Origin: Rhodanobacter sp. OK091 | GTDB taxonomy: Bacteria; Pseudomonadota; Gammaproteobacteria; Xanthomonadales; Rhodanobacteraceae | Assembly: GCF_900142825.1 (NCBI RefSeq) | Contig: NZ_FRCH01000001.1 | Location: 1,426,001 to 1,490,000, forward strand | Length of the DNA: 64,000 nucleotides | Direction of reading: 5' to 3' | Part shown: positions 18,001 to 29,190 of the stretch, one piece after another | How positions within the stretch are numbered: the first letter of the stretch is position 1 | Layout of the letters: each line of letters begins with the position of its first letter | Notes under the pieces: generated by a model | Database searches by the model: none | Seen by the model: only the letters and a program-made list of their open reading frames with translations | Told to the model about the DNA's origin: nothing | Made by a program: the position numbers and the translations under genes

Positions 18001-18093
18001 AATCCGATGGCCGATTGATTCTGCCCGTCGGCGACCCTACCTACGTCTGATCTGCAGCCAATCGCGCTGCCTGTTCTTCGCGAAGGTTCCCCG

Positions 18094-18756
18094 ATGTCCA
18101 CTTCAGCCACGCCCACCCCGCTCCGTATCGACTTTGTCTCCGATGTCTCCTGCCCGTGGTGCGCCATCGGGCTCGCTTCGCTGCAGCAGGCGCTGGCGAA
18201 GCTGGACGGCGAGGTTGCGGCGGAGATCCATTTCCAGCCGTTCGAGCTGAATCCGCAGATGGCCGCCGAAGGCGAGGATTCCACCGAGCACCTGGTGCGA
18301 AAATACGGCAGCACGGCCGAACAGATCGATGCCAACCGCGCGGCGATCCGCGCACGTGGCGCCGCGCTGGGCTTCACCTTCAACATGGATCGACGCAGCC
18401 GCGTCTACAACACGTTCGACGCGCACCGGCTGCTGCACTGGGCTGAACTGGAAGGTCGCCACCTCACCCTGAAACAGGCGCTGCTACGCGCCTATTTCAC
18501 CGATGGCGAAGACGTCAGCGCGCATGACACGCTGCTGCGGCTGGCCGGTGAGGCAGGCCTGGATATCGAGCGGGCACAACAGATCCTTGCCGGCGATACC
18601 TACGCGGACGAAGTGCGCGCGCAGGAGCAGTTCTTCCAGAGCCGCGGCATCCATTCGGTGCCGGCGACGATCATCAATGGCCAGCACCTGATTTCCGGTG
18701 GGCAGCCGCCGGAGGCCTTCGAGCAGGCATTGCGGCAGATCGCCGCCACGGCGTAA
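18094..18756 (+). CDS. DsbA-family oxidoreductase, FrnE type
   Basis: A 220-residue cytoplasmic thioredoxin-fold protein (no signal peptide). The redox motif CPWC is at residues 20-23 in SDVSCPWCAIG, the cis-proline loop is SVPATIING, and an alpha-helical insert lies between. FrnE-like proteins act as disulfide oxidoreductases or isomerases in oxidative-stress defence; some have an additional C-terminal CxxxxC pair, not seen here. The gene converges with the c-di-GMP gene with six bases between stops. Confidence 0.92.
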   Translation: MSTSATPTPLRIDFVSDVSCPWCAIGLASLQQALAKLDGEVAAEIHFQPFELNPQMAAEGEDSTEHLVRKYGSTAEQIDANRAAIRARGAALGFTFNMDRRSRVYNTFDAHRLLHWAELEGRHLTLKQALLRAYFTDGEDVSAHDTLLRLAGEAGLDIERAQQILAGDTYADEVRAQEQFFQSRGIHSVPATIINGQHLISGGQPPEAFEQALRQIAATA

Positions 18757-18762
18757 ACCCGC

Positions 18763-21717
18763 TCACGCGTCGACCGCGCGCGACTCCGACCAGTGCATGA
18801 TCGGCGATGGGTGACCGAGCAGGTAGCCCTGGCCCATCTCGCAGCCCATCGCCATCAACGCACCGTACTGGATTTCGGTTTCGATGCCTTCGGCGATGAC
18901 CTGGATGTTCAGCGCGCGCGCCAGCGCTAGGATCGCCGCCACTACCGTGGTACTGCTGGTGTTGGCACCCTTGTCCAGCTCATGCACGAATGCACGGTCG
19001 ATCTTCAGAATGCGCAGCGGCAGCGAGTGCAGGTAGCTCAGCGAAGAGTAGCCAGTACCGAAATCGTCCAGCGCAGCGCCGACGCCAATCATGCGCAGGC
19101 GATCCAGCGTGGCGCGCACGCGCTCGGGGTTGTCCAGTAGCGCGCCTTCGGTCACTTCGACCACCAGCCGCGATGGCGACAGGCCGGTGCGTTCGAGCAT
19201 ATGGATGAGGCGCCCGTCAAAATCGGCGTGGCGCAGGTGCAAGGCCGAAACGTTCACCGTCATGAACATGTCGGCACGGCTGTGCTGCAGCAGCAACTCG
19301 CAACTGAGTTCGAACATGCGCCAATCGATCGTCTCGATCAGTCCGCTGTCCTCGGCGATCTTCAGGAAGTCGCCCGGCCGCAACAAGCCGCGTTGCGGAT
19401 GGTTCCAGCGGATCAGCGCTTCATAGCCCACCACCTTGCCATCGCCCAGCGCACAGATCGGCTGGAAGTACGGCTCGAACTGGTCGCGCTGCAACGCTTG
19501 GCGCAGCTCGCCTTCCAGCGCCAGCACGTCGACCACGTTCTTCGCCAGCGTCTCGTCGAACAGCTCGAACCGCTTGCGTCCCAGTTCCTTGGCCCGGTAC
19601 AGCGCGATATCGGCATCGCGCAGCACCTCATCGGCCGCCGCGTAATGACTGTCGCCGATCGCGATACCCACGCTGGCGGTCACCTGCAACTCTTTGCCGA
19701 TGATCAGCATCGGGTCAGCCAAGGCGTGCATCACGCGTTGTGCCACGGCTGTGGCATCTGGCGGCAGTTCCACGTCTTCCAGCAGGATCGCAAACTCGTC
19801 GCCGGACAATCGCGCCACCAGATCGGGATGGCGTACGCAACCGGCCAGCCGAGTCGCCACCTCTTTCAGTACTTCATCGCCAGCCAGATGGCCGAGGCTG
19901 TCGTTGATGATCTTGAAGCGGTCGACGTCCAGATACAGCAGCGCGCAGCGTTGCTGTGGATCACGCCGGATCGCAGCCAACACACGGTCGATGCGGTCGC
20001 GCAGGTAGCCGCGGTTGGGCAAGCCGGTCAGCGAATCGTGCATCACCTGGTGACGGAGCTGATCCTGCATGCGCTCGCGCTCGATGATTTCCTTGCGCAA
20101 TGCCAGCGTGCGCTCTTCCACCCGGTGTTCGAGTTGCTCGTAGGCACGCCTCAGCGACTCGGCGGAGCGGCGGCGAGTCAGGCTGTTGGCGATCTGCGAC
20201 GCGACGAAGCTGAGCAGCTCCTGATCCGCCGGGCCGTAGACCACGCTGGGCCGGTAGCTCTGCACGGTCACCAGACCGATCACTTCGTCGCCCACGATCA
20301 GCGGCACGCCGAGCCAGCACATCGCCGGCGAACCCATCCGCCCCGGCACGATCTCGCCCTGCCGCTCGAGCTCTTCGATATCCGCGTTGTCCGCGCGCAA
20401 TGCGGTGCCACGACGCAACACGTATTCGCTGAGGCCACGACTCAGCGGGCGTTCGGCCGGCGGGCGCTTCACGGCATCCACGGCATAGGGGAACGTCAGT
20501 CGCTGGCGATCATCGGAGAGCAACGCAATGAAGAAATTCTCGGCATTCAGCAGTTCGCCGACCACCGCGTGCACACGCCGGTAGAACTCGTCCTGGTCGA
20601 TATCCGCGGTAGCCAGCTCGGCGAGCTGGAACAGCGCCGACTGCAGATATTCGGCACGTTGCCGTTCCAGGATTTCCAGCTGCAGCCCGCGATTGGCCTC
20701 GGCCAACTGCTGGGTGCGCAACTGCACCCGTTGCTCCAGATCGGCCTTGGTCTGCTTGCGTTCGAGCGCGGTAAGGATATGGCTGCCGACAAATTCCAGC
20801 AGGGCCAGATCCTCGTCGGTGAAGCCGATATCCTGCCGATAGCTCTGCACCACCAGCGCGCCGCCCGGCTGGCCGTCGCGCAACATCGGCACGCCGAGCC
20901 AGTCATAGCTGTCCACGCCGATCAGCGCCACTGGCCCGGGCACCTGGCTGCGCAGCTCCTCGGCGTTGCCCATGCGTGCCTTGCCGTCGCTGATCACGTA
21001 CCAGGTCAGCGTGTATTCGATCGCGCTCAGCGGCATGTCCTGTCCGTTGCCGGGTGGCTGCGGATCTTCGACGTCGACGAAATACAGGAAGCGGATCGTG
21101 TCCTGCTCGGCGTTGCGCAGCACGATGAAGAAATTTTCCGCGTACATCAGCGTGCTGACGATGGCGTGGATGCCGCGCAGCAGCGCCGGCATGTCGCGCT
21201 CGGAGCCGGCCAGGTCGGAGATCGCAAACAAGGCGCGCTGCAGCGTTTCGGAGCGTTCGAGTTGCTGATGCGAATGCTGCAGCTCGCCCCACTCCAGCGC
21301 CCGCCGCATGTACTCACCGGCAAATTGCAACGGCGCCGCCAGTTCATCGAGAAAGCCGGTGCCATCGCGATCGGATTGCAGGGTCAGCAACAACAGCGCC
21401 GGTTCGGGCTGCTGGCACAGGCGGATCGCGACGCGGCGGCGATCGGGATGCCGGTGCGGGGCTTCCGAATGACAGGCTTCGTCCAGCCACGGCCAATCTG
21501 CCGCGTCGATCCGCATCGCCGGTGCGCTGTGATGACGGTCCGGCTGATCCAGACCCCACAATACGCAGGCCCTGACGCAGCCGGGACGGGCCTGCGCCAG
21601 CGCGGCGATCGTCGCGCCCACTTCATTGGGTGTGTTGCCCGCTGTCAGCCGAGCCAGCCAGCTCAATTGCAACGAGCCGTCAGACGGCGTCGATTCAACC
21701 GCACCCACATGTTTCAT
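18763..21717 (-). CDS. GAF-GAF-GGDEF-EAL cyclic-di-GMP signalling protein
   Basis: A 984-residue soluble protein. An N-terminal region of about 150 residues is followed by two GAF sensor domains (about 155-320 and 360-520; each has the AENFFI..L motif) joined by coiled coils (EQRVQLRTQQLAEANRGLQ). Then come GGDEF (about 550-720) and EAL (about 730-975). The cyclase signature reads SGDEF at 638-642 instead of GGDEF, with an RxxD inhibitory site at 629-632. The phosphodiesterase signature EAL is intact at 766-768, with DDFGTGYSSLSYL and KIDRAFV. Synthesis, degradation or both is possible; phosphodiesterase activity is the safer call. GGAG lies eight bases before the start. Confidence 0.92.
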   Translation of the reverse strand: MKHVGAVESTPSDGSLQLSWLARLTAGNTPNEVGATIAALAQARPGCVRACVLWGLDQPDRHHSAPAMRIDAADWPWLDEACHSEAPHRHPDRRRVAIRLCQQPEPALLLLTLQSDRDGTGFLDELAAPLQFAGEYMRRALEWGELQHSHQQLERSETLQRALFAISDLAGSERDMPALLRGIHAIVSTLMYAENFFIVLRNAEQDTIRFLYFVDVEDPQPPGNGQDMPLSAIEYTLTWYVISDGKARMGNAEELRSQVPGPVALIGVDSYDWLGVPMLRDGQPGGALVVQSYRQDIGFTDEDLALLEFVGSHILTALERKQTKADLEQRVQLRTQQLAEANRGLQLEILERQRAEYLQSALFQLAELATADIDQDEFYRRVHAVVGELLNAENFFIALLSDDRQRLTFPYAVDAVKRPPAERPLSRGLSEYVLRRGTALRADNADIEELERQGEIVPGRMGSPAMCWLGVPLIVGDEVIGLVTVQSYRPSVVYGPADQELLSFVASQIANSLTRRRSAESLRRAYEQLEHRVEERTLALRKEIIERERMQDQLRHQVMHDSLTGLPNRGYLRDRIDRVLAAIRRDPQQRCALLYLDVDRFKIINDSLGHLAGDEVLKEVATRLAGCVRHPDLVARLSGDEFAILLEDVELPPDATAVAQRVMHALADPMLIIGKELQVTASVGIAIGDSHYAAADEVLRDADIALYRAKELGRKRFELFDETLAKNVVDVLALEGELRQALQRDQFEPYFQPICALGDGKVVGYEALIRWNHPQRGLLRPGDFLKIAEDSGLIETIDWRMFELSCELLLQHSRADMFMTVNVSALHLRHADFDGRLIHMLERTGLSPSRLVVEVTEGALLDNPERVRATLDRLRMIGVGAALDDFGTGYSSLSYLHSLPLRILKIDRAFVHELDKGANTSSTTVVAAILALARALNIQVIAEGIETEIQYGALMAMGCEMGQGYLLGHPSPIMHWSESRAVDA

Positions 21718-21958
21718 TGGTGGAGCTCCCCCGAGCCCGGCCGCCAACGCCTGCCGGCTAGCATACCCCTTCAATGCCGCGCGAAAACGCCTGCTCCGGG
21801 CTGCCGTGAACCTGCAGACATACGACGGGACACACAATGCCGATAAACTGCCGGTCTTGCATACGCCCAGCTGCGCTTCCGATACGACGCGCCTGCCCGC
21901 CCGCCGACACCGCTGCCGGGCTCCATGCGTCATCCGCGTCACAGGTTCCCCATCCAGC

Positions 21959-24064
21959 ATGCTCGCCGACACCACCAAAGACGCCATCCGTGCCGCCTAT
22001 GCACGCTTGAAGGACGGGCTGCCGGGCTTTCGCGCGCGTGCCTCGCAGGGAAAGATGATCGCCGAGGTGGCCAAGGCCTTCGCCCGCACCGGCGGCGTGG
22101 CGGTGGTCGAGGCGCCGACCGGCACCGGCAAATCGATGGCCTACCTGATCGCCGGTGTGGCCGTGGCGCGCTTCCAGAAAAAGAAGCTGTTGATCGCCAC
22201 CGCCACGGTGGCGTTGCAGGAGCAGCTGGTGCAGCGCGATATTCCGCTGTACCTGCAGCTCAACGGCATCGAGGCCAAGGTGGCGCTGGCCAAGGGCCGC
22301 GGTCGATATCTGTGCCCGCGCAACCTCATGATGGCGGCGAACAGCATCAACGACGCCGCGCAGATGGGCCTGGCCGGTTTCGACGCGGACCTGGCGCTGT
22401 GGACCAAGCCGCCGCAGGCGCGCGACAAGCAGGCGCTGGCAAAGCTGCGCGACGCATTCGACCGCAACGAGTGGAACGGCGACATGGACAGCGCGCCGGA
22501 AGCCGTCAGCGACCTGCTGCGCCCGATGTTGACCACCAGCGCCGGCGGCTGCACCGGGCGCAAGTGCGGCCAGTTCATGATCTGCCCGTTCTTCGCCGCT
22601 CGCCGCGCGGTGGACGATGCCGAGATCATCGTGGCGAATCAGGACCTGGTGCTGGCCGACCTCACCATGCCGGGCGAGGACGAGGGCTGGGGAGGGATCA
22701 TCCTGCCGCGGCCGGACGAGACGCTGTATATCTTCGACGAAGGCCATCACGTGCCGGGCAAGGCGATCGACCGCGGCGCCAGCGAGGTCTACATGAACGT
22801 CACCGTGCGCCAGCTGAGCCGGCTCGGCCGGCAGGTGCACGCGGCGTATTCGCTGACCGACAAGCAGACGCTGGGCAAGCTGTCGCTGGATGCCGGCGAC
22901 GCGAAGCTGCAGGAACTCAGCAATACGCTGGAGGAGCTGGAAAAGGAAATCCGCCTCGGCTGGCTACCCGATCCGGCCGAAACCGAGCCGATGTATCGCG
23001 GCTCGCTGGGCCAGTTGCCGGAAACCTGGGTGGAGCATGCGCGCGTACTCAGCATGTATACCGGTGAAGTGCATCGCTGGCTCACCGCGGTGCGCCGCGC
23101 CGTGGTCGAAATGACCGACGGTGGCCCAACCCAGGAAGCGTTGTCGCGCGAGCTGGGCATCGCCCTGGAGCGCATCGGCAAGCAGGCCAGCTGCTGGCGT
23201 GCCTGGTCGAGCGACGATCCTGATGATTCACCACCGCTGGCGCGCTGGGTCACGCTCGGCGGCGACCAGCAACTGGTCTGCCATGCCTCGGCGGTCTCCG
23301 CCGGCGATCTGTTGCGCAGCGTGCTGTGGGGCAACGCCAGCGGCGTGTTGCTGACGTCGGCCACACTGAGCGCGGGCGGCAACTTCCGCGGCTTCGCCGA
23401 TGCCGTAGGCCTGCCCGACGATGCGGTGTGCCTGAGCCTGCCCTCACCATTCGACCTCGCGGTGCAGGCACGGCTGGAGGTCCCGGCGATGCGCACCCTG
23501 CCCGACGCGCGCGAGGCGCATGCCGAGGAAATCAGCGAGTGGCTGGCCGAACATCTCGACTGGGACGCCGGTAACCTGGTGCTGTTCACTTCGCGGGTGA
23601 AACTCGATCGCGTGCTGCAGAAGCTGCCGATCGCGCAGGTGCGCAAGGTGCGTGCGCAGGGCTCGCTCGGCAAGTCCCAGCTGATCGCCGAACATTGCGC
23701 CGACATCGAGGCTGGCAAGGGCAGCACGCTGTTCGGCCTGGCTTCGTTCGGCGAAGGCCTGGACCTGCCCGGCAAGCTTTGCGAGACCGTGGTGATCACC
23801 CAGCTGCCGTTCGCGGTGCCGACCGACCCGGTCGGCGCGACCTACGCCGAATGGCTGGAATCGCGCGGGCGCAATCCGTTTATCGAGGTGAGTATTCCCG
23901 AGGCGACGCGCCTGCTGACGCAATACTGCGGCCGCCTGATCCGCAACGAAACCGATCGCGGCCGCATCGTGCTGCTGGACCGCCGCGTGGTCACCAAACG
24001 CTACGGCAGCGGCATGCTGAAAGCGTTGCCGCCGTTCCAGCGCATCATCGAGCGCACCGCATGA
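21959..24064 (+). CDS. dinG: ATP-dependent DNA helicase DinG
   Basis: A 701-residue 5'-to-3' superfamily 2 helicase with an iron-sulfur cluster, related to XPD. It resolves R-loops and replication-transcription conflicts. Walker A APTGTGKS has Lys58; the cluster ligands appear as YLCPR, GCTGRKC and MICPF; the DEAH-type box reads DEGHH; the C-terminal helicase lobe has FGLASFGEGLDLPG and QYCGRLIRNE. The ATG at 21959 is chosen because it gives the family N terminus; the ribosome site is weak. It overlaps the next gene by four bases (ATGA). Confidence 0.93.
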   Translation: MLADTTKDAIRAAYARLKDGLPGFRARASQGKMIAEVAKAFARTGGVAVVEAPTGTGKSMAYLIAGVAVARFQKKKLLIATATVALQEQLVQRDIPLYLQLNGIEAKVALAKGRGRYLCPRNLMMAANSINDAAQMGLAGFDADLALWTKPPQARDKQALAKLRDAFDRNEWNGDMDSAPEAVSDLLRPMLTTSAGGCTGRKCGQFMICPFFAARRAVDDAEIIVANQDLVLADLTMPGEDEGWGGIILPRPDETLYIFDEGHHVPGKAIDRGASEVYMNVTVRQLSRLGRQVHAAYSLTDKQTLGKLSLDAGDAKLQELSNTLEELEKEIRLGWLPDPAETEPMYRGSLGQLPETWVEHARVLSMYTGEVHRWLTAVRRAVVEMTDGGPTQEALSRELGIALERIGKQASCWRAWSSDDPDDSPPLARWVTLGGDQQLVCHASAVSAGDLLRSVLWGNASGVLLTSATLSAGGNFRGFADAVGLPDDAVCLSLPSPFDLAVQARLEVPAMRTLPDAREAHAEEISEWLAEHLDWDAGNLVLFTSRVKLDRVLQKLPIAQVRKVRAQGSLGKSQLIAEHCADIEAGKGSTLFGLASFGEGLDLPGKLCETVVITQLPFAVPTDPVGATYAEWLESRGRNPFIEVSIPEATRLLTQYCGRLIRNETDRGRIVLLDRRVVTKRYGSGMLKALPPFQRIIERTA

Positions 24065-24621
24065 TCATCCGCCTGTCCGACTGTCCATCGCAGCCGTGGA
24101 AGAACGGTCTCGGCAGCACGCGCGAAATAGCCGTCCAGCCGTCCGGCGCCGGCAGCGACGATTTCCTGTGGCGCGTGAGCATCGCCGAAGTCGACAGTGC
24201 GGCGCCGTTCTCCCGCTTCCCCGGCATCGACCGGCAGATCGCATTGCTCGACGGCAACGGCTTCACCATGACGCTGGACGATGGCCGCGTTCATCCGTTG
24301 ACCACGCCGTTCGCGCCGTTCGCATTTGCCGGCGAGGCCAAGGTGGCGGTGAACCTGGTGGATGGGCCGACACGCGATTTCAACCTGATGGTGCGCCGTG
24401 AACATGCCCATGGCGAAATTCTGGTGTGGCAGGGGCCTGGAGCACACTGGCCTGATCCATCCACCGTGCTCATCTACTGCGCTTGCGGCGTGATCGACAC
24501 CACAGAAGGCGCGCTGCAAGCCGGCGATGCGTGGCGGATTTCGTCGGCGAGCCCGGTCAAGCTGCAGCTGCACCACGACGCCCTGGCGCTGGTCGTCCGG
24601 ATCGAGCCATACGCCACCTGA
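24061..24621 (+). CDS. HutD family protein
   Basis: A 186-residue cupin-like protein. It starts MIIRLSDCPSQPWKNGLGSTREIAV, which carries the family signature W-K-N-G-x-G-x-T/S-R-E-I, followed by FLWRVSIAEVDSAAPFSRFPGIDR and LLDGNGFTM. HutD proteins often lie in histidine-utilisation operons and may limit pathway flux, but no hut genes lie near here. The start overlaps the dinG stop (ATGA). Confidence 0.9.
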   Translation: MIIRLSDCPSQPWKNGLGSTREIAVQPSGAGSDDFLWRVSIAEVDSAAPFSRFPGIDRQIALLDGNGFTMTLDDGRVHPLTTPFAPFAFAGEAKVAVNLVDGPTRDFNLMVRREHAHGEILVWQGPGAHWPDPSTVLIYCACGVIDTTEGALQAGDAWRISSASPVKLQLHHDALALVVRIEPYAT

Positions 24622-24645
24622 CTGAAGCCAGTAGTCGCCTATACT
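24618..24645 (+). promoter_or_regulatory. Sigma70-type promoter before nnrU
   Basis: CTGACT (24618-24623), a 16-base spacer and TATACT (24640-24645), 28 bases before the start codon. Confidence 0.5.
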
Positions 24646-24673
24646 CGGCGCACCCTTCCGCAAGGTATCCGTC

Positions 24674-25255
24674 ATGTCCGTACTGATTCTCGGCCTGCTG
24701 ATCTTTCTCGGGGTGCATTCCCTGCGCATCTTCGCCGATGGCTGGCGCAGCCGGCAGATCGCCCGGCTGGGCGAGAAACCCTGGAAAGGCTTGTTCGCCC
24801 TGGTGTCGATCACCGGCTTCGTGCTGATCTGCTGGGGCTTCGGGCTAGCCCGCCAGCACCCCCCCGTGCTGCTGTACGTGCCGCCATTGCCGTTGCGCCA
24901 TCTCAACGGGTTGTTCACGCTGGTCGCGTTCGTGCTGTTTGTCGCGGCACGCGTGCCGCACAACCGCATCAAGGCGAAGCTCCATCATCCGCAGCTGCTG
25001 TCGGTGAAGGTGTGGGCATTCGGCCACCTGCTGGCCACCGGCATGCTGCACGATGTGGTGCTTTTCGGCGCGTTCCTGGCGTGGGCGATCGTGCTGTTCA
25101 TGGTATCGCGCCGGCGCGACCGCATGGCCGGCACCGTCTATCCGGCCGGCTCACTCAAAGGCGACGTATTGACGGTGGTGATAGGTGTCGTGGCTTGGCT
25201 CGCCTTCGCGCTATGGCTGCACTTGTGGCTGATCGGCGTGAATCCGATGGCGTAA
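24674..25255 (+). CDS. NnrU family membrane protein
   Basis: A 193-residue inner-membrane protein with five or six hydrophobic segments. The N terminus (MSVLILGLLIFLGVHSLRIF), the motif PPLPLRHLNGLFTLVAF and RVPHNRIKAKLHHPQL are typical of NnrU. The family was named from nitrite/nitric-oxide reductase clusters and is related to NNMT/isoprenylcysteine methyltransferase-like membrane enzymes. No denitrification gene is nearby. AAGG lies about eight bases before the start. Confidence 0.88.
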   Translation: MSVLILGLLIFLGVHSLRIFADGWRSRQIARLGEKPWKGLFALVSITGFVLICWGFGLARQHPPVLLYVPPLPLRHLNGLFTLVAFVLFVAARVPHNRIKAKLHHPQLLSVKVWAFGHLLATGMLHDVVLFGAFLAWAIVLFMVSRRRDRMAGTVYPAGSLKGDVLTVVIGVVAWLAFALWLHLWLIGVNPMA

Positions 25256-25345
25256 ACCGTGAACGGCAGGGGTGGCAAGAGTCATCTGGGCACTTGCCGC
25301 CGGCTGCGCTAAAGTCCGCGTATCCAACCCGCATGAGGTCATGTC

Positions 25346-25543
25346 ATGGCCGCTTTCCTGCTTTGGCTGTTGCTGCTGGTGTTCTGCTGGCCGCTCGCGC
25401 TGCTGGCGCTGGTGCTGTATCCGATCGTGTGGCTGCTGTTGCTGCCGCTACGCCTGGTCGGCATCACCGTGGGTGCGGTATTCGCCTTCCTCGGCGCCCT
25501 GCTGATGCTGCCGGCGCGCGTGCTGCGCGGCCGGCCGGCCTGA
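25346..25543 (+). CDS. Small hydrophobic membrane protein, 65 residues
   Basis: Almost the whole product is hydrophobic: two helices (FLLWLLLLVFCWPLALLALVL and VGITVGAVFAFLGALLML) joined by a basic PLRLV turn, ending RVLRGRPA. GAGG lies seven bases before the ATG. No family assigned. Its TGA stop overlaps the CTG proposed as start of the next gene. Confidence 0.65.
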   Translation: MAAFLLWLLLLVFCWPLALLALVLYPIVWLLLLPLRLVGITVGAVFAFLGALLMLPARVLRGRPA

Positions 25544-26148
25544 GCGCAGATTTCATCAAACCGCACTCGCCTTCGTGCGAGCGCAATCGCGAGCCGATTC
25601 TCGATGTACTGCGCCAGCACCTGGCCGATCGACGGCATGTGCTGGAGATCGGCAGCGGCACCGGCCAGCACGCGGTGTATTTCGCCGCGGCGCTGCCACA
25701 GCTGATCTGGCAAAGCTCGGATCGCGCGGAAAACCTGCCCGGCATCCGCGCTTGGCTGGATGAGGCGGCGCTGCCGAACACACCCGCACCGCTGGAATTC
25801 GATGTGGCCGGCACGTGGCCGGCGATGCGGTTCGATGCGATCTTCAGCGCCAATACCTTGCACATCATGGCGTGGCACGAAGTGGAGCTGCTGTTCGCCC
25901 GACTGCCTACGATCACCACCGACGACGCCAGCGTGATCATCTACGGCCCGTTCAATGACGAGGGCCGCTACAGCAGCGAAAGCAATGCCGCCTTCGATCA
26001 ATGGCTGCAGGCCCGCGGTGCGCACATGGCGATCCGCGACGTCGGGGCGGTGGACGCGCTGGCAAGCAGAGTCGGCTTCAACCTGATCGGCAATATCGCG
26101 ATGCCGGCCAACAACCGCTGCCTCGTGTGGCGCCGCGGCTGCGCCTGA
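25540..26148 (+). CDS. DUF938 class-I SAM-dependent methyltransferase, apparent CTG start
   Basis: About 202 residues with a DUF938 signature: FIKPHSPSCERNREPILDVLRQH at the N terminus, SAM-binding motif I VLEIGSGTGQHAVYFA, and SANTLHIMAWHEVE and YGPFNDEGRYSSESNAAFD later. The family has no known substrate. No ATG, GTG or TTG occurs near the family N terminus. The only plausible start is a CTG at 25540 which shares CTGA with the stop of the 65-residue gene, implying coupled translation. Translation from ATC is a less likely alternative. The reading frame itself is not in doubt. Confidence 0.82.
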   Translation: MSADFIKPHSPSCERNREPILDVLRQHLADRRHVLEIGSGTGQHAVYFAAALPQLIWQSSDRAENLPGIRAWLDEAALPNTPAPLEFDVAGTWPAMRFDAIFSANTLHIMAWHEVELLFARLPTITTDDASVIIYGPFNDEGRYSSESNAAFDQWLQARGAHMAIRDVGAVDALASRVGFNLIGNIAMPANNRCLVWRRGCA

Positions 26149-26204
26149 GCGCCGACCCGCGCGACGTGCCTGCACAAATGTGCTGAAGCGGGTACAAAGG
26201 CGGC

Positions 26205-26606
26205 ATGAAGTCGATCGACACACTGACCCCCTGCCCTTGCGGCAACCCCGCCGGCTACACCCAATGCTGCGGCCCTCTCCACGATGGCGCCGCCGCCGCA
26301 ACGGCCGCGCAACTGATGCGTTCGCGCTACAGCGCCTATGTGCTCAAGCGGGAGGATTACCTGCTGGCAAGCTGGCATGCCAGCACGCGCCCGGCGTCGC
26401 TGCGACTGGCCGCACAGCATCCGGCACCGACCTGGCTAGGACTGGAGATCCGCCAGCACCAGCAGAGCGACGACGATCACGCCACCGTCGAGTTCATCGC
26501 CCGTTATCGGCTCGGTGGCGGCCGCGCCCAGCGGCAGCACGAGACCAGCCGCTTCGTGCGCGAAGCAGGCCGCTGGTATTACCTCGACGGCCAGCTCAAT
26601 AGCTGA
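26205..26606 (+). CDS. YchJ family protein with SEC-C zinc motif
   Basis: A 133-residue protein. The N-terminal SEC-C-like zinc-binding motif CPCGNPAGYTQCCGPLH (Cys pattern CxC..CC) is followed by the family segment LMRSRYSAYVLKREDYLLASWHASTRP and a small NTF2-like domain with FVREAGRWYYLDG. It corresponds to the UPF0225 family; function unknown. It converges with ligB with three bases between stops. Confidence 0.9.
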   Translation: MKSIDTLTPCPCGNPAGYTQCCGPLHDGAAAATAAQLMRSRYSAYVLKREDYLLASWHASTRPASLRLAAQHPAPTWLGLEIRQHQQSDDDHATVEFIARYRLGGGRAQRQHETSRFVREAGRWYYLDGQLNS

Positions 26607-26609
26607 AAC

Positions 26610-28337
<1,728 letters not shown>

Positions 28338-28411
28338 CTAGCCAGCTGCCAGCTGCGCAGGCAGCCGACGATATCGATGGAGCGCGTAGGCGCCGACCTT
28401 TCGACGAGCTG

Positions 28412-29185
28412 CTACGTTGGAGACGAACCTGTGAAGCTCAGCATCGTCTCGCCATCGAAGCGACCATTCGGTCCGAACCGGCGCTCCACGATCACACCGT
28501 GACCGTCGTGACCGATCGCCACCACGGTGCTGGCCCGCGTGCCGTAGGCCTCGCCGCGAATGAACGCAGCCGACAACCGGCGCTCGCGTTCCAGCCCGAT
28601 GCCGGTATCCGGCAACTGCTCATCTGGCGCCACCTGCTCGTCGGCAAGCGCCGCAAACAGCGGCGCGAAATTCATGTCGTCGCTCGAGTCGATCCAATGC
28701 TGCAGGTGTTGCATCAAGGCACTCGTTTTCGGCCATGGCGTGTTGAAGTCGGCGTTCGACAAGCCGTGCACGCCGAGTGTCACTGCCTGTGCACGCGGCT
28801 CGGGGCGATTGCCCAGGTAGAACGCGTCGCGCGCATCGAAGGTGAGCAGATTGAACGGCCGATATGACGCAGCCGAGCGCAGCAGTTCCTGCGCGTGAAT
28901 CGACGCGCCCGCACTGCCGTTGAGATAGTCGGTCGCCAGCAGGCCACGTGAAACACCGAGCTGCGGATCGCGCGGATCACGTACGTTGGTCACCACGCAG
29001 CAGCGTCCGCTGTCGGTGACGCCAAGCCAAGTGCCGCCCGCCTCGAGATCGCGGCCGCCGGTGATCGGCGCATCATCCCAGCGCGCCAGCGGCGCACTGG
29101 GCCGCGCATGGAATTCGTCGCGGTTGCCGGCCAACAGCAGGCGCCAGCGCGGATGGCTCTGCCAGGCGAAGGCGATCAGGCACAT
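28412..29185 (-). CDS. NRDE (TANGO2) family protein
   Basis: A 257-residue protein named for its N-terminal motif, here GNRDEFHARPSAPL at residues about 20-33. It begins MCLIAFAWQ, with Cys2 a possible N-terminal nucleophile as in related Ntn hydrolases (inference). GGRDLEAGGTWLGV and NFLL-like elements match the family. Eukaryotic TANGO2 has been tied to haem handling and Golgi organisation; the bacterial role is unknown. The upstream minus-strand sequence is pyrimidine-rich and I see no good ribosome site. Confidence 0.87.
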   Translation of the reverse strand: MCLIAFAWQSHPRWRLLLAGNRDEFHARPSAPLARWDDAPITGGRDLEAGGTWLGVTDSGRCCVVTNVRDPRDPQLGVSRGLLATDYLNGSAGASIHAQELLRSAASYRPFNLLTFDARDAFYLGNRPEPRAQAVTLGVHGLSNADFNTPWPKTSALMQHLQHWIDSSDDMNFAPLFAALADEQVAPDEQLPDTGIGLERERRLSAAFIRGEAYGTRASTVVAIGHDGHGVIVERRFGPNGRFDGETMLSFTGSSPT

Positions 29186-29190
29186 GGGGC

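Noticed and set aside
19201..21846. An 881-codon open frame opposite the c-di-GMP gene
   Set aside because: Shadow of the minus-strand gene: no family features, biased composition, no ribosome site.
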